Positions 36,193-50,100 of a stretch of 64,000 nt of DNA are shown one piece after another. How positions within the stretch are numbered: the first letter of the stretch is position 1; each line of letters opens with the position of its first letter. The DNA comes from Serinus canaria (lineage: Eukaryota; Chordata; Aves; Passeriformes; Fringillidae), in assembly GCF_022539315.1 (NCBI RefSeq), contig NC_066343.1, positions 46,883,378 to 46,947,377 on the forward strand, read 5' to 3'. The notes under the pieces are model-generated. The model did no database searches. It was not told the DNA's origin and saw only the letters and a list, made by a program, of their open reading frames with translations. The translations under genes were made by a program, and so were the position numbers.

Positions 36193-39100
36193 GTAAGTGT
36201 CAGAGCACCACAAGGCAAGAAAAATCAGAAAAGCAAAGAAAATAATTGCAAGGAAACCATTCTTCATGTAAAGTCAGATGTAAATTCTTGCATCTGTCCT
36301 GTGTAGGGACCAGAGTTACTAGTGCCTTCCAACTCAAAATATTCTGTGCTTTGATGAAAGAGACCTGCTTATTTTCCAGAAAATTTAGTCTCATAGTGGA
36401 AGTTGGAGAAAAAGAGCTGTGGGAACATTGACGAGGGAACTGAGGAATGCGCTGTGTACTTTAACTGTTGATTTCTTTATCAGATATTTTTTTACCAGAT
36501 TTATCTTTAGTATATTAGGTTAGATAATATTTGTATTTCTAATGTAATCAAGGATGTCATAGTATGAGCTCTGATTTACCTACCCACAGTTTTGGGAACT
36601 TGTTGGCACATGATTCTAACTCTATCAATTCTACACTTTTTGTAAATTAACACATTATTAGCATGCTATTTATAAAAACATATAAATATATTCTAAGTTG
36701 TTAAAAATAAAAGAGAGTATCTCAAAGCCTTATTTTTCTACTTCAAAGCTGTCCTGGTGTGGGTAAGAAAAATACTCTGAACTGTGGTGGTCATTGAGAC
36801 TCAAGCTGCCAGTTCTGATGTAAAACTGAGGTATTAGAGTAAACTGCAGAATCTGAGCTGTATTCTGCCAACAGAAAAAGAGACGACCACACAGTTGATT
36901 TGTCTGGGTTTGGAAAATTGTGGCGATAAAATAAAATAAAACAAAATATGTTTGGACTTTTGCAGATGTTCTGCACAAGATCCTTAGCTTTAGATTTAGT
37001 TGGTTCATCCTCCATGCAGTTTGAACAGCACATTTGATAACCTTTTTTAAATTTAGAAGCATCAAAGTATAGACTTATGTGTAAACATGAAAATCACCCC
37101 AAACTACAGATTACAAAGTGTGCTGAGTTTTGGTTGAATTGACTCTTTGTAAAGAACAACAGATCATCCAACCAACTAAAATAAAATATACTAATATTTT
37201 AAAAAAAAAATGAAACAAAGTAAACCCCAGAATTTTATAAAATCTAGTTTATCAAGAATATGTCTTGTACTTATATATACATAATTGAAATACAAAGAAT
37301 AAGTCTATAACTTTAGATGTTTCAGAAAATATCTCAGGGTGAAAATACTTAATGTTCTGGGATCAGAGTATGTGACTGTTGCATGCCTGAATCCACTTTT
37401 CATGTGATCTGGACCATTGTATCTCAAAAAAACCCGAAATCAAGTTAATTTCCAAAACTCCGTTAAATCTTTTGTCATTAAAAACCAAATAATTGAGGAT
37501 GTACCTAAAGTAGCATTCTTGTGTTATGCCATTCATACTGTTATATGTATGTGTTAAAACTTTCTGAAATGGGTCGAGAGAATGGAACGGGAAATCCTAG
37601 AATATATTTGTGCAGTCGAAAAGCAGTTAGTTCTTTAAGAGATCCAGTCTTGCTAGTTCTGTACTTTATTTTGTGTCAAACTACACTAGCCCAAATAGAT
37701 GGAATTAGGACTTTAAAGGAGGCAGAGATTCTTCTCTGTCTTTATTGAAACCTCTCCTTCTATGTACAGTAGTTTGTATGGCAACATAAAATCTTAGTGT
37801 GTTATAACCCTAGCATAAAATTTTTGTAATTTAGTATTAGTTCTGCATGAGTTTTAATAATTTTCAAGAATACCACAGATGCAAAAATCATTCCTGATGT
37901 TGATACCGAGATCCAGATTCTGCTGGGCATACTATGTGTTGTTTACCCTACTGGAGAGTTAGGAAATTTGCCATTTGCCATATTTTAATTTGGAAATCCA
38001 TTTTCATTAATTACCCTTTTAATATATGTGGCAGTATTATTTGCCACGAACTTTATGACAAATCAATGTTTTAGAGATATCATGGATAGGAGTAAAATAT
38101 CTCAGTAAGTGTATTGTTTTAGCTGAAATATTTTCATTAAAGATGTAATTGGAAAGATGTAATTTTAAAAAGATGGTGTAGATATGATTCGACCTTTCTT
38201 TAATGGTTGGGAGGAGGAAAAAGGAGAAAAAATGTATAGCTTGTGACCCCATGAATTAGAAGACATCATTCTATATAAATTGTACCCTCTCAGATTGCAT
38301 GGAAGTATAAGACAGTGAACCGTATCTGTGTGCAGTAAGCCCTTGCAATGAGCTGATTTACACTTTAAAAGTCATGCATTTAAGGGACAAGGCAGGACAC
38401 ATTTGTTTATAAATTATTTTCTTTCTTTTACCTATCTTAATAACTTAATGACTGTCTTGTTAATTTGGTTTAATTTCTACTTTTTATATAAGTTTTCTAA
38501 CAGAAGTTGACATAAAAGCCTTTGTGGACAGGCATGATTGGTTCTGTTTCTATAGCAACATGGGTGAATAGAAGAATGATTTCCTTTTGGAACCTTTCCT
38601 AAAAGCTGTTTTGTACCCTATAACGATATCTCTAGATTGCCATCCCTTGTCAGAGGTGAACGGAGATCACATCAAGGGTCAGCTTTGTTCCTTCTGTTTA
38701 TAGAGTATCCTCTGCAATCAAAAGACTGCACTGCTCTTCTTTTTCTTTGTGGTGCTGAACCAATTCCCTTCTCCACTATACACTGATGATAGGAAACTCA
38801 GCAAGATCTGTATTTTTTCAAAACATAACAAATAAACTAGGACTAGATCAACTATTGCACTTTACTAAAAGTGTCTCTGGCAGCTATTTCAAGTTCCTAA
38901 TTTTTCAGTTATAGATCTATTTGTAAATGATTTACTTTATGCATCTTACTCTCTGGAAAAGCCTGAAATATTAAATAGCAAGTTGAACAGTTCAGTTCAG
39001 TGCTTTGATTTTGAGAGAGATGAATCTTACTTAGTATTCTTCATCTTGGTATTCTAATCTTGAGGCTTAGTATATAAATACCTTTATTTAAAGTGTGAAT

Positions 39101-41870
39101 ATCTGCTACAATAATAGTGTAATTTTCATACATCAGATTATCTAATGATCATATTGGGGAAGGTTTTAGTCACAGAAAGTCAAGAAATTCTTTACATTAT
39201 ATTGTATAAAACTTTAATAGTAAAGCTTGCTAATCAGAGTCAATAATGAGGAATATGTATGTAATTTCTCATGCTTCCTATCCATAAATATAATGAAAGG
39301 TGTGTTTTTTCTGCTCTGACCTAAGTTAAGGATCGTGCCTGTTAATAAATAGTATGTTTGTGAATCTCAGTACCTTTCTATCTTTCTTAATCCCAAACTT
39401 CAAAAAATTGAGAGAGAATTTTATCCTTATAATAAAAGTGATTTTAAAGTTTCCTTCCTCTATATAATGATAGCAGTTTATTTGTTCTTTTTGGTCAGGT
39501 GCCTTAAATAAAAGTAGCAATTTTTTCTTTTTGTATCTGTTTCCTGCTCTGCTCCATATTTGTATTTTTTATTTTGTTAGCCTTTTTTGTGATTATTGGT
39601 CTATGTCTTAAAGATATTAGGTTCTGTGTCAGTAAAGGAGACAGCCCAGTGTCTATGCCCTGGAGAGGAAAGGCAGCTGTTACATATCAGACAATCTCCA
39701 ATGAAGACAGCCTTTTACTAATGAAAGTCATGAGGATTTTGACTACAGAATTTCTCTTTTTTTCAGAACTTTGACTTATTTGCTTAGGGAGAATATATAG
39801 TTGTTTCTTTTGACTGTATATGCTTTTACTGTTAAAGTAACTTTGATTTGAAAAATTATTAGGATGATTGGTTTTAATTGTTCAGTTGAGAAGAGTAATT
39901 GAGAAATTTAACACTATAAAGTGAGGTTAAGAGGCTGTTTTTTAAAATTCTTGTAGGGATATTGTCTAAAAATTACAGTGATAAACAATGAGCAGAAGAC
40001 CTAAAAGATACTTTATGCTAGCTGGGCTTTGAGGATTTCATGGGGAAATTAATTGATTCAAAAATAGGCCTAGGGCAAACTGTAAAGTGTATCTAAAAAG
40101 ACTGATAAATGATGGCTGTGGTCCTTTTGGTGGTGTGTGTCAGTACAGATAATTATATGAAAATCTAGAAGCACAAAATAATAATTATAATGGAACTATT
40201 GTTACTAAGATACTCAAGTAAATGTAGAACCTGTCATAGAGAAGTACAGGCAAGAGGTAGTGGTCAGTAAGTACAAAATAAATGTCTTCTTAAACTGGGA
40301 GTCAGACCAAACTGAAGTGTTTCTCTGTAATCTTAGAAATAAATAATACTTCTTCCCTATTTTCTTTCCTCCCTCGTGATCTCACAGGACCTTTTGCATT
40401 TAGTACTAAATCATTTCAGGCTTTTGTCTACCTGCATCCAGGTTTGGTTTTCTCCTTTGTATTTTTTCAAGATTCCTTTTCTTTTGCAAGTTTGCATGTT
40501 ACCCTTGCACCTGTTATCTTAGGCAGGTTACATCTTTTATGTAGTTAGAAATAATATGATTTTTAATAGTGTGATCCCCTACCAGATAGAAGGAATAACT
40601 GGATACCTGTCTTTCAGTACCTGTATATTTTAGAAAACAGTTGTCAGAAAGACAGATGTTTGTTGTAGACATCTTGAAGCCATGGAAATTATGTGTTACT
40701 AGATATCTCCATTTTACCAGAAGACAGGTGAATGACTTCTAATTTCAGTGCCTTACCATCTTCTTTTCTCCTGGTACATCTTTAGCATCAATTAACCTAT
40801 ATTTTCAGTGAAAAATTTAATAGTGGTGTGCTTAAGTGGAATATGGATAGACATACCTATGTAGAAAGAAAATAATCTGCACAGTTGTTATACAAGTAGG
40901 ATTATGGCAATAAACACCTACTGCTTGGCAGAAACACATATGTTTATCATATTCAATTGAGCAGTATTTGAAATACAGAGCACGATGAAATTCATTGACA
41001 TTCTCACCATAAAGCTGTCATTGCAGCACTGATAGCAGGTGATAGTTCTACAAGCACATGTCAAATCTGTGCTTATCTATTTTGACATCTGTTGATGGAA
41101 GCTCTCTTCTTACATTTAAGTGGACAATAACCTTGATATTCCTTGTGAGCAGTGGAAGCCTCGAAATGTTGTTTTAAGAAGTATGTCTCAGCTTGTGATT
41201 TATACCCGTCATAGCAAATTAGCAGATTAAAACAGGAAAAAACAAACATTGGCACATTTGAAATAGATCCTCTTGCAACATTAAATCTTTAATTGTTTTT
41301 TTTTCACAGGCTGTGGCTATTTTGTTGAATTTTGTGGATGTAAAAGAAATTTACTAGAATTTATTTGATGATAATTATGTTCCCTTCTCACCTACTTTAG
41401 TTGCTGGCCTTTCCCTCAGTAACAGGATTTTCCATTTCTCTGTTTTCCATAAAATAGAAGTGAGCTTATGGAATAGTTATGGGAATTTAGAAGCATGACA
41501 AGCTTTCTGTGTTCTCTTGAGAATAAAGTCAGGCACACTCCTTTAGGACCAAAGTGTGGCGCCAGCCTGAGGCATAAACCAGAAGTACTTCCTTTTGCTT
41601 CAGAATCCATACTTGACAGTATTACAGAGTTTTCAATAGCAAAATGTACAATTAGAAGTAAATTAGTGTACCATTTTTCAGTTGAATCAGCTGTGAGTTT
41701 CTAAGCCCAAACTATGCACCTCCAACCAGTTGTTACTTTGTTTGTTTTTTTTAAACCAGTATTGTATTATGCATTTACAGTAATATGACAGTGAAAAGTT
41801 GGTAAAGGTGAATGCATTTGTATTATAATTCTTTAATGATTAGGGTTAAGTGATAAATATTTGCTCTGTC
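36193..41870. other. Unique AT-rich DNA, nothing recognised
   Basis: About 5.7 kb without recognisable repeats or genes. Short open frames (for example 37521-37748 and 39574-39774) lack domain or splice support. Confidence 0.5.
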
Positions 41871-41871
41871 T

Positions 41872-41872
<1 letters not shown>

Positions 41873-41933
<61 letters not shown>

Positions 41934-41937
41934 AATC

Positions 41938-41968
<31 letters not shown>

Positions 41969-41989
41969 GATCTATCTATCTATCTATTA
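41873..41989. repeat. (CTAT)n microsatellite
   Basis: About 28 CTAT units with a few interruptions (CAATCAT near 41931, CGAT near 41968) run into the adjacent ATCC array. The Ile-Tyr-Leu-Ser repeat frames are artefacts. Confidence 0.97.
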
Positions 41990-42212
41990 TCCATCCATCC
42001 ATCCATCCATCCATCCATCCATCCATCCATCCATCCATCCATCCATCCATCCATCCATCCATCCATCCATCCATCCATCCATCCATCCATCCATCCATCC
42101 ATCCATCCATCCATCCATCCATCCATCCATCCATCCATCCATCCATCCATCCATCCATCCATCCATCCATCCATCCATCCATCCATCCATCCATCCATCC
42201 ATCCATCCATCC
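41990..42212. repeat. (ATCC)n microsatellite, about 55 uninterrupted units
   Basis: An essentially pure ATCC array of about 222 bp ends at CCGTCTG. The unit is 4 bp, so each frame cycles through a 12 bp peptide repeat. This explains the long open frames on both strands (Ile-His-Pro-Ser on plus, Met-Asp-Gly-Trp on minus). None is a gene. Confidence 0.97.
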
Positions 42213-45200
42213 GTCTGTTTTTCTGACAATAATTGGCAAGCTACTTCTGTGAAATAAGTCTCTTAAAAAAGTCTTTGAAAGTGTCTTAAAAAAAACAGGA
42301 CTAGAGCATTAGTTAGTAAGATTCTTCCATTACCTTGTAGCAATGGGATGGACCATATGAAGTAGTCTGGATATTGAGTACCACTGATAAAATTAATTCC
42401 TGTGGCAAGTGAAAAACTATTTCTGTGGCATCCCAAAGATCAAACTGTGATTTTTACAGGCACACTAATTAAAAAAAAAAAAAAACACCCTTTCAGGACA
42501 ACCACAAGTTCACTTAAAATCTCCAAATACAATTACTCATTTAAAACATAGAAGTAATTTCTAAATGGTAGTGTAATTGTTTAATTCCTTCCTAACTTGT
42601 AGTTGCTTTGCTGTGTTTGAATATAGTGATTATGATGTTCATTTCTACCAACTCGTTAAGTGCTGCTGTTAACATAATGAAACAAACTGCAGGGTAAATG
42701 TGCACAGAAAAAATTTTAATCTTGAAAAATCTCTTCTGAGTCAGCAGATACATCTTTAACAAAAGTGGTTTTGTCATTTTAGATGCAGCTTGATTTCTTG
42801 AATCAAAGAATTTTGGTTGTATTTCCATTTGATACAGTCTCTTTTAAAGTATACATACTCTGAAGTTGTAGAGAAATGTAGTGTAAAATAAATATATTGA
42901 CTTGGTTAGAACTTCTTAATTTTAACATCCTGAGTTATTTCATGTTCTCCAGTAGTGTTCCAAATACCTATTCACAAGACACCTGTAATCAAATGGCTTA
43001 TTACTCTAAAAAAGAAATGTGCCATTAATGATCACAGAAGAATATGTTTGCTATCTGCTGAGTAATTGATAATCTTTAAAATATTGTATGCTGACCTATA
43101 AAATTAAAATTTTAGGGGCTCCCCCTCCCCCCAGTTCTGAGTTCTTTTGCTATAAAATGCAAGATTTTCAGATATGTAGGTCAAATTGAATTTGAAGTAC
43201 TCAGTGTTAGGATGGGGACTACCTCTAATTTTTTACTGCTTTTTATGACTAGTTTACAAATTCATTTTATCTCTTTTTATTGATTTAAGCCCATTCATTT
43301 AGTACTACCTTTAGATTTTAACTCTATTTACAGAAAAATAAGTTCTTATTTCACATTAAAAGTCAGTGGTGCTTTCCAACTAACATGTCATAGCATTAGA
43401 TGATCCTGAAGAAAGATGGATAAATCAGAACGTGTCCACAAATAGCTAAGCCTGGTCTAAGTTACTGAGGGATAAAAGTTTTATGACTTGTCATAAACAG
43501 TAAAAAGCCTGGGATTTCTTGTACTTCTGCAATCCACTTCTACACAGCATGTAATATGTATGTACTATTTCGGCCTCTTGCAGGGCTTTTATTATGCTGA
43601 GAGCCTGTTTCTGAAACCAGTTTCAACTTAACTAGAAGAAAAAACTTCTTGTTAGTATTCACATTCCGTGTTGTTGATGGAAAACTTCCTGTTAATTCAA
43701 GCAGGCTTGATTGGTCCAAATGAAAGAGCTGCTTGTCAACAGTTTCTGAAACAGTAGGTGTGCTGGAGTAGAAAGCTGGAAAATCATGAGTAATTGTTTA
43801 CAACAACTGTGAAGAGAAGTGTAAATACAGAGAAGTCTTTCTTTAGAAACCTTTTTATTTGACTTGTTCAAACAATGAAATTTGTGTGTGTTTTTATCGT
43901 AGTTATCAATGTATGGGAGCTGAAAGGCCTTTTTTGAGTTTTATATTTAGATTTTTAGGTATGTCAGGAAATGCTGCTGAAATTGTAAATGAAAACCCAG
44001 AACTTTCAAATGAAAGGAGAAAAAATGCTGAGCGGGTAACTAAACGAGGACACTTCAGTTCTGTGGAGACCTCTCAGGGAAAATGAGAGGGAGATTCTCT
44101 TCAGACCCTTGCTGTTGTCCTGGGCTATAATGCTTTGCAGGATCAATTACCATGCTCAATTGTTCTAATACCAAACTTAATTTTCATGTTAACAGGAATT
44201 TACTGGTGATCACCTCTGCCACAGCAGACCTGTCCTGTCTCCATCTTCACCCTTGTCCACATCCTCTGTGGTCTTTACATTCTAGTAAGAAAACTTCTTA
44301 TTGAGACTTTCTCAATACACAGCTTTAGCAGTAAAAGGCTAATATTATCCAGGAGATGCCTTCCCAGATCACTGCAAAATATAAGCTCTTTTCATGTCTC
44401 CCAGGCTGTCCTTATTCTGGCTGTATTAGACTTCACTTCACCTAGCAGTTAGGGTAACATTAGGATGAAGAGAAAATCATCCATGAGCCAGAACAAATGA
44501 TAAACCTTTTTTCCCTTCCTGCATGATTTTATTTCTGAACTAGCAAGTATGACTGGATTCAGCAACAAACAAACTTCCTCCAGGCCTGTAATCTGACTTC
44601 AGGCTAAGCTTACTCCTTACCTGTGAGAGTTTTGAACATGAATTTGTGACCTCTGATGACTTCTTCAGTATAATTTATTCACTGGCATTTATTCAGGCTT
44701 TAATGTTCCAGAACTTGATCCAGACCCATCTGTTTTTCTCAGTTCCTATTGCACAAATTAAGAATAACATGATAGTGTAGGACATATGTATATGATGCAA
44801 AATACATTATTGTTTGTGAATTGGTACCACATGGAAGTATTGAGTACTGATGAGGAAATTACTAATTCAAGTACTCAGGAAAGAGTTTGAGTGATGTGTA
44901 GTAAATTACAGAATAATTCTTGACAGTAAATGAGCAGGGCACAAATCTGTGCTTGTTACTTTTAAAACGTGAGCATAAATTTGTAATTAATAGATTAGTC
45001 TGCTGAAGAGGTACCATGGCTGATCCCTTCAGTTTTGCAAATACAAGGGCAAATACTTGGCTATTATTTAAGCTGAAAGAAGAACAAAGTCTGAATTTAT
45101 AAAGGAGAGGAGAGTAAGGACAAGAAGACTGATTATGTACCAACACCCTGAACTTTAAGTTGAAATCATATGTTAATGTCAACAAAACACAGCCGAAATA

Positions 45201-46369
45201 TGTTGCTTGCATTATATTTTTCTAGTCCCTTTCTATTCTTGTGTCGGGTATCATAAATTATGTGACCTACATCTTTTCCTTTTAGGAGGCTATATCAGTC
45301 TTGCAAATCATGGGATTGGAAGCTTTTACTTACTGTTTTGCTAAGACATAATTTGCTAATGTTTTTAGTAAAAAAAATAAATTGCTGTCATTTTTCTCTC
45401 ATATATCTAATTAATAAGGAATGTTTGTATTTCCAGTTCTGGAATAAATTCTTAACTAAGTTAGGTAGTCAGTGAATGGAATGCATTCAGTCCAGTTAAG
45501 TGCCTGCAGGGGGGGAACTGTTCAGATGCCAAATTTCATTTCTTAACAAGGATTTTCAGTCTTAGATCTTCATAGGTTCATATCTCTGAACTGGTTTTCC
45601 TGCTCTTGGTGTCATTGTTTAGGCTACTAATTATTAATTTTTCTGTGGACAATGACCTAGAAAGAATGATTCCTGACAGCATATCTAAGACCTGTATCCA
45701 GTTTTCAATGTATTTTATTGAAGTCTTCATACTACATTTATTTTGTTTATCTTCTCTTATCTGCCCTCTTTCTCTATCCTGTCATTGTGGCAAAGATCTC
45801 CTGAATTTGCTAACAAAGTAAAGGGAAGGTGAGAAAAAGGGTTCATGCAAAAGAGAAGTTGATGCCTCTAGTAAGTAAGAGCTATTGATAATGTAAGGGA
45901 TAAACCAGGAGAAGAATAAGCAGTTTGTTGTTAAGGACAGTGGTACCTTTTTGTTAGCTTTGTTAGCTTTGTCTTTGAATTCTGTTCTCCTGTGCCTGTT
46001 TAGAGGATGTTCATAAGCTTTTCTGCCCTTTCCTTTGTGTCTCTATTGTGATTTAGATGAACTTTAGCTTTTCTGAGGTGGGGAAATATGGTTTCTCTGA
46101 ACAGTATATATTTTTCTGTTACGATGATATTTTGCTATGTTTATGTGTCATAGCTTCCAAGTGCATTGCAGAATAACATATTTAACAATATTTAGAAAAT
46201 TTGGTATACAACCTCCACTTACTCCTGTCTGGGAATCACTGACCTGCATGGAATCACCATTGTTATGTGCATCACTATTTTTTTAGCAAGTTCAGGACAC
46301 CTCACTGTAGTGCAAAAGTTTCTGAAATTTATAATTTCAACAATTTATTTTTTCTTACTTTGACTTTGT
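42213..46369. other. Unique AT-rich DNA, nothing recognised as a gene
   Basis: Contains an A run near 42470 and a C-rich spot near 43122-43135. An open stretch at 43859-44086 ends with a polar, protein-like sequence but has no supported splice sites. Confidence 0.45.
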
Positions 46370-46409
46370 TGAAGGTTTATTTATAGAACTGAAGGTTTAT
46401 TTATAGAAT
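46370..46409. repeat. 20 bp tandem duplication at a CR1 junction
   Basis: TGAAGGTTTATTTATAGAAC (46370-46389) is repeated at 46390-46409 with one final substitution. The second copy runs into the CR1 3' end. Confidence 0.88.
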
Positions 46410-47165
46410 CACAGAACAGCAGTGGAGTTGGAAAGGACCTTTAAAATCATCTAGTTCCAACTCTACTGACCAGACTGCTTGCCATCCAGCCTGGCTCTGA
46501 ACACTTATGGGAATAGGGCATGCACAGTTTCTCTGGGCAGCCTGTTTCAGTGCCTCCCTATCTTCTGAGTAAAGAATTTCATCCTGACTTCAAAACAGAT
46601 TCTGCCTTCTCACTTTTTAAAATCATTGCTCCACCTCCCGTCACTGTCACAACTCCAATAGACTAGTGGCTATTCCGTTTCACCAGGTGATCCCAAACCT
46701 GCCCTTTGCTTATAGTGGGACGGACTTCAGTGCCCCCACACTCACTCAGAGGTTCAGGGACTTGAAAGAAGTTGGAGGCTTGACTGCCAGGTGAACACTG
46801 AGGCAAAGATGTCTCTAGGCACCTCAGCCTTCACTGTATCAGTCATCACTAGTTCAACGTGCTTGCATATCACAGGATAGGCTCTCCTTGGGCTTTCTCT
46901 TCTGACCTGTGGATTTACAGGATCCCTTCTGGTTATTCTCACGTCCCTTGCCTAGTCCTGTTCCAGATTTTACTTGGCTTTCCTCGATATCATCCTTAGA
47001 CATTTCAGCCATATCTGTGTACTCTCCCCAGTTCGTATGTTCCTGCTTCCACGGGTTGTGCGCTCTTACTCCTCAGTTTGAGTAGCAAGTCCTTACTCAG
47101 CCATGCTGGTTCCAGCCTGCTTTACTCAATTTCCTGCACACAGGATAGAGAGCTGTGTCCTTAAA
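46405..47165 (-). mobile_element. CR1 LINE 3'-end copy, minus strand
   Basis: The left edge reads AGAATCACAGAACAGCAGTGGAGTTGGAAAGGACCTTTAAAATCATC..AGTTCCAAC, the complement of a CR1 3' end. The complement of further CR1 3' text follows, with GGGCAGCCTGTTTCAGTGCC near 46537. From about 46790 to 47165 there is diverged text (GAGGCAAAGATGTCTCTAGG..CCTCAGCC, then CAGCCATGCTGGTTCCAGCC) that I associate with another CR1-related region, less certainly. It is 5' truncated and non-coding. Confidence 0.78.
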
Positions 47166-50100
47166 GTCCTTTAAGTGTCCTTAAAGAGCTGAATTAGTTG
47201 TGTTTGATGGAACATAGGGTGCTTTGGTTCACGTGGCATGGGAAGGTACTGCTCATCCTTAGGGATGAATGTGTATTTCAAACGCCTGTGCATTTCAGTA
47301 AATGATATATTCTGATTGTTACTTTTGACTGTCAACGTAAGGAGGCGGGAAATAATACAAAAGCAGTTTCTCTATTTCACCTAAATTGTGTGTCAGAAGG
47401 CAAGTCCTATCACATTTTTTCAAGAGGCTTGTTTCAGTCTCTTCATGGAAGTCTCCCATGTGGACTGAGAGTGGGAGAGGTTACAGAGTGTACCACACAG
47501 GACAGGAAAGCACTAAGGGATCAGGGTAGTTGTAGTGAGTTACTTTGCATGTAAAGGTGTTCTCTGTAAATTTATACTGGCTCAGTGACTCATACTTGAC
47601 TTTGGCTGGTAGTAGTAGCTATTCATCTTTTACAGGAAAAAGATGCTGATTGTTGTCATGACTACTGTCACATTAAAGTCAACATGCTTTACTCTGCAGA
47701 ATAGTTCTATTTTGCACCACTTTTGAAAAACTATTTCTTTAGTCTTATTTTGTCCAGTTTTGTAGTGTCTTAGGTGGTGGTTAGTTGCCAATTGGCAAAA
47801 CACAAAATCTGAAAATGTTAAAGAAATGGAAAAATGTGGTAGACAAATTTGGGCTTGTTGTTAAGACCTCATCCAGGAGGCCTTCTTCTTGCTCAGTTTT
47901 GATCTCTTCATACAGTCCTGATGGTGTAAAACACAGAATCAATTTAATGTAGTCAATCCCTGGGTCTACTTGTGTGCTCAGGCTGAATCAGAGCATCTAG
48001 TGGTTGTCATCTTTTTTCTCTTTTCACTTCAGTCTCACCACTGTGTTGGCATGGCATTTGATGATCCTCCAATCAAAATTCTCCCCTTCCAAGCAAAGGG
48101 GGCCTCTTGATAATTAATCACTTTACTCTCCCATTCCTTACTGCTATACGTAGAGGCCATAGCCCTATGCATGAGTCATATGGATCTCTTCCTGTGAGTT
48201 CACTGAGCTCTTGAACTTTCAGATATATATATACAGGCTGGACTTTCTTTTTGTTTTGTTCATTCATTTCCTCAAGTCTTTTAGAGAAAAGGTTTAGAGT
48301 CAGTGATACATGATATTTAAACAGTAAAGAGTTGAAATTGAGTTATAGTTCTGAAGGCATAAAATGTATTTTCTTTGATAAATGGTAAAATCACCTGATG
48401 TGAAAAACCACTAGTGTAAGACTGATAAGCCATTGCAAAGGACAGGGTACTCAGGATAATGGTAACTTGAATTATAGTCCACTTTGTTTTTTGGGGGGGA
48501 GGGGGAATAAACTCAGTAGGTCTTCATCCTCCTTGTCTTGTAAGTATTTTTTTTTGCTACTTTTTATGTTTGCTTAGAATCTTTTTCAAATATTCAAAAT
48601 TTGAGGTATTTCCTATAGTTGTTTATAATACATCTTTCCTTGATGATACCTTTTATTTCTAGAATGTTCTTCTGATAATCAAGTCCTTTTTTTTTTTTAC
48701 ATCTCAATTTCCATATGCCCTTCAAAATTTGCAGACTGTTACATCTTTCAATTGTCACTTAGCCAGTTTATAAGCAGCATGCCAATATTTAGCTCGGGAA
48801 TCTCTTCCATGAATTTGTCCTTAAAGGGCTGCTTATGGTGCTTCTGCCTTTATTATACTGACTGCTAATTTACGTGCTTATTTTTGTTACTGAGCCAAAA
48901 GATGTATTTCTTGTGAAATGTTACTGGGATCTTAGCAAGTACACGCATCTTTTCATATGTTGTTTTATGCTTCTTCTTTCTTTGTCTATATAAATCAAAA
49001 ATGTACTGTTTAAATTTTTTGCTGTAGTGTCTGTAAATTATATGTACCCTCCCTAAATGGCATGGGATCTTGCTCCATGCATCCAGTGACAACATTATTA
49101 AGGCATTCTGGCTTGATTTGATTGCATCTAATTTCTTCCTTCATGCATTTAGTTTTAATTGAGAGAATAAATCCATATGTTGCTTTTTAATTGATCATTT
49201 GGTGTTTACAAAAAAACATCTATTTTGTTACTTTTTTTGTTATTCTGGTAAGTTGATGTGAATTTTCACACAGAAATTTAACCTTATCTTTTGGAATCTC
49301 TGAATATAAGACATGCAGATAGTATGAAAAGACTGTTCAGCCGTCTGTGTGTTTCAATTTTCTACTATTTTTTAAACAATACGCTTTATTAGTAACAATT
49401 TATAGTAAAGTTTATGAACGTAAAGGGATTTTACAGAGAAGCAGACCTGAATGACTCAGTATACAGTTTGTTTTTAATGTGTCTAGTTAGCAATTACGCA
49501 GCAGATAGCTTCTATTAATTTCATTTTATTAAAGGAATCATGATTATAAGTTAAATGAAGAGTACTTGAGGAAGGATAAATTATAATAGGCCATGGAATC
49601 ACTTGCCATTAAACAGAATGTCCTGGTATTTTTGCATAGTTCAAATACTTTTGCATTAAATATAACTTCATTCAAAACCCAGTTCAAGATAGTAGATGTG
49701 ATTTGTTAGGTACCAACTGTTAGGAGAGCATGGTGTTTGAAAAAAAAACCCAAAAGAACAGCCCAAAATGTATGTTGGTAGTTCTCTGGTCTCTTTTTGA
49801 GAAACTCCTCCTTTCAGGTCATCCATTCAATTCCATTAAGGTATCATCAAGTTTTCATAGCTATCCAGCTGGAATTTTATAAATAATAACCTGTTTGCTT
49901 TGTTCTTAAGAACCAACAGTTGATTAGTGCATTTTATTGACACTGAAACCAAGCCATGTGCCCCGTTTCCATTGCTGTATTGCAAGCAAGTGAAAGCCCT
50001 ATACAGTTCTTGAATGCTTAAAAAATAAAAACAGTATCCTACAAAGACATTTAAAGCAATAGTGCTTGCAAAATAGAAAGAACATAGGTAGCATGTGTGC

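Noticed and set aside
41850..42257. Long overlapping open frames coding Ile-His-Pro-Ser or Met-Asp-Gly-Trp repeats
   Set aside because: They are products of the 4 bp microsatellite read in different phases.
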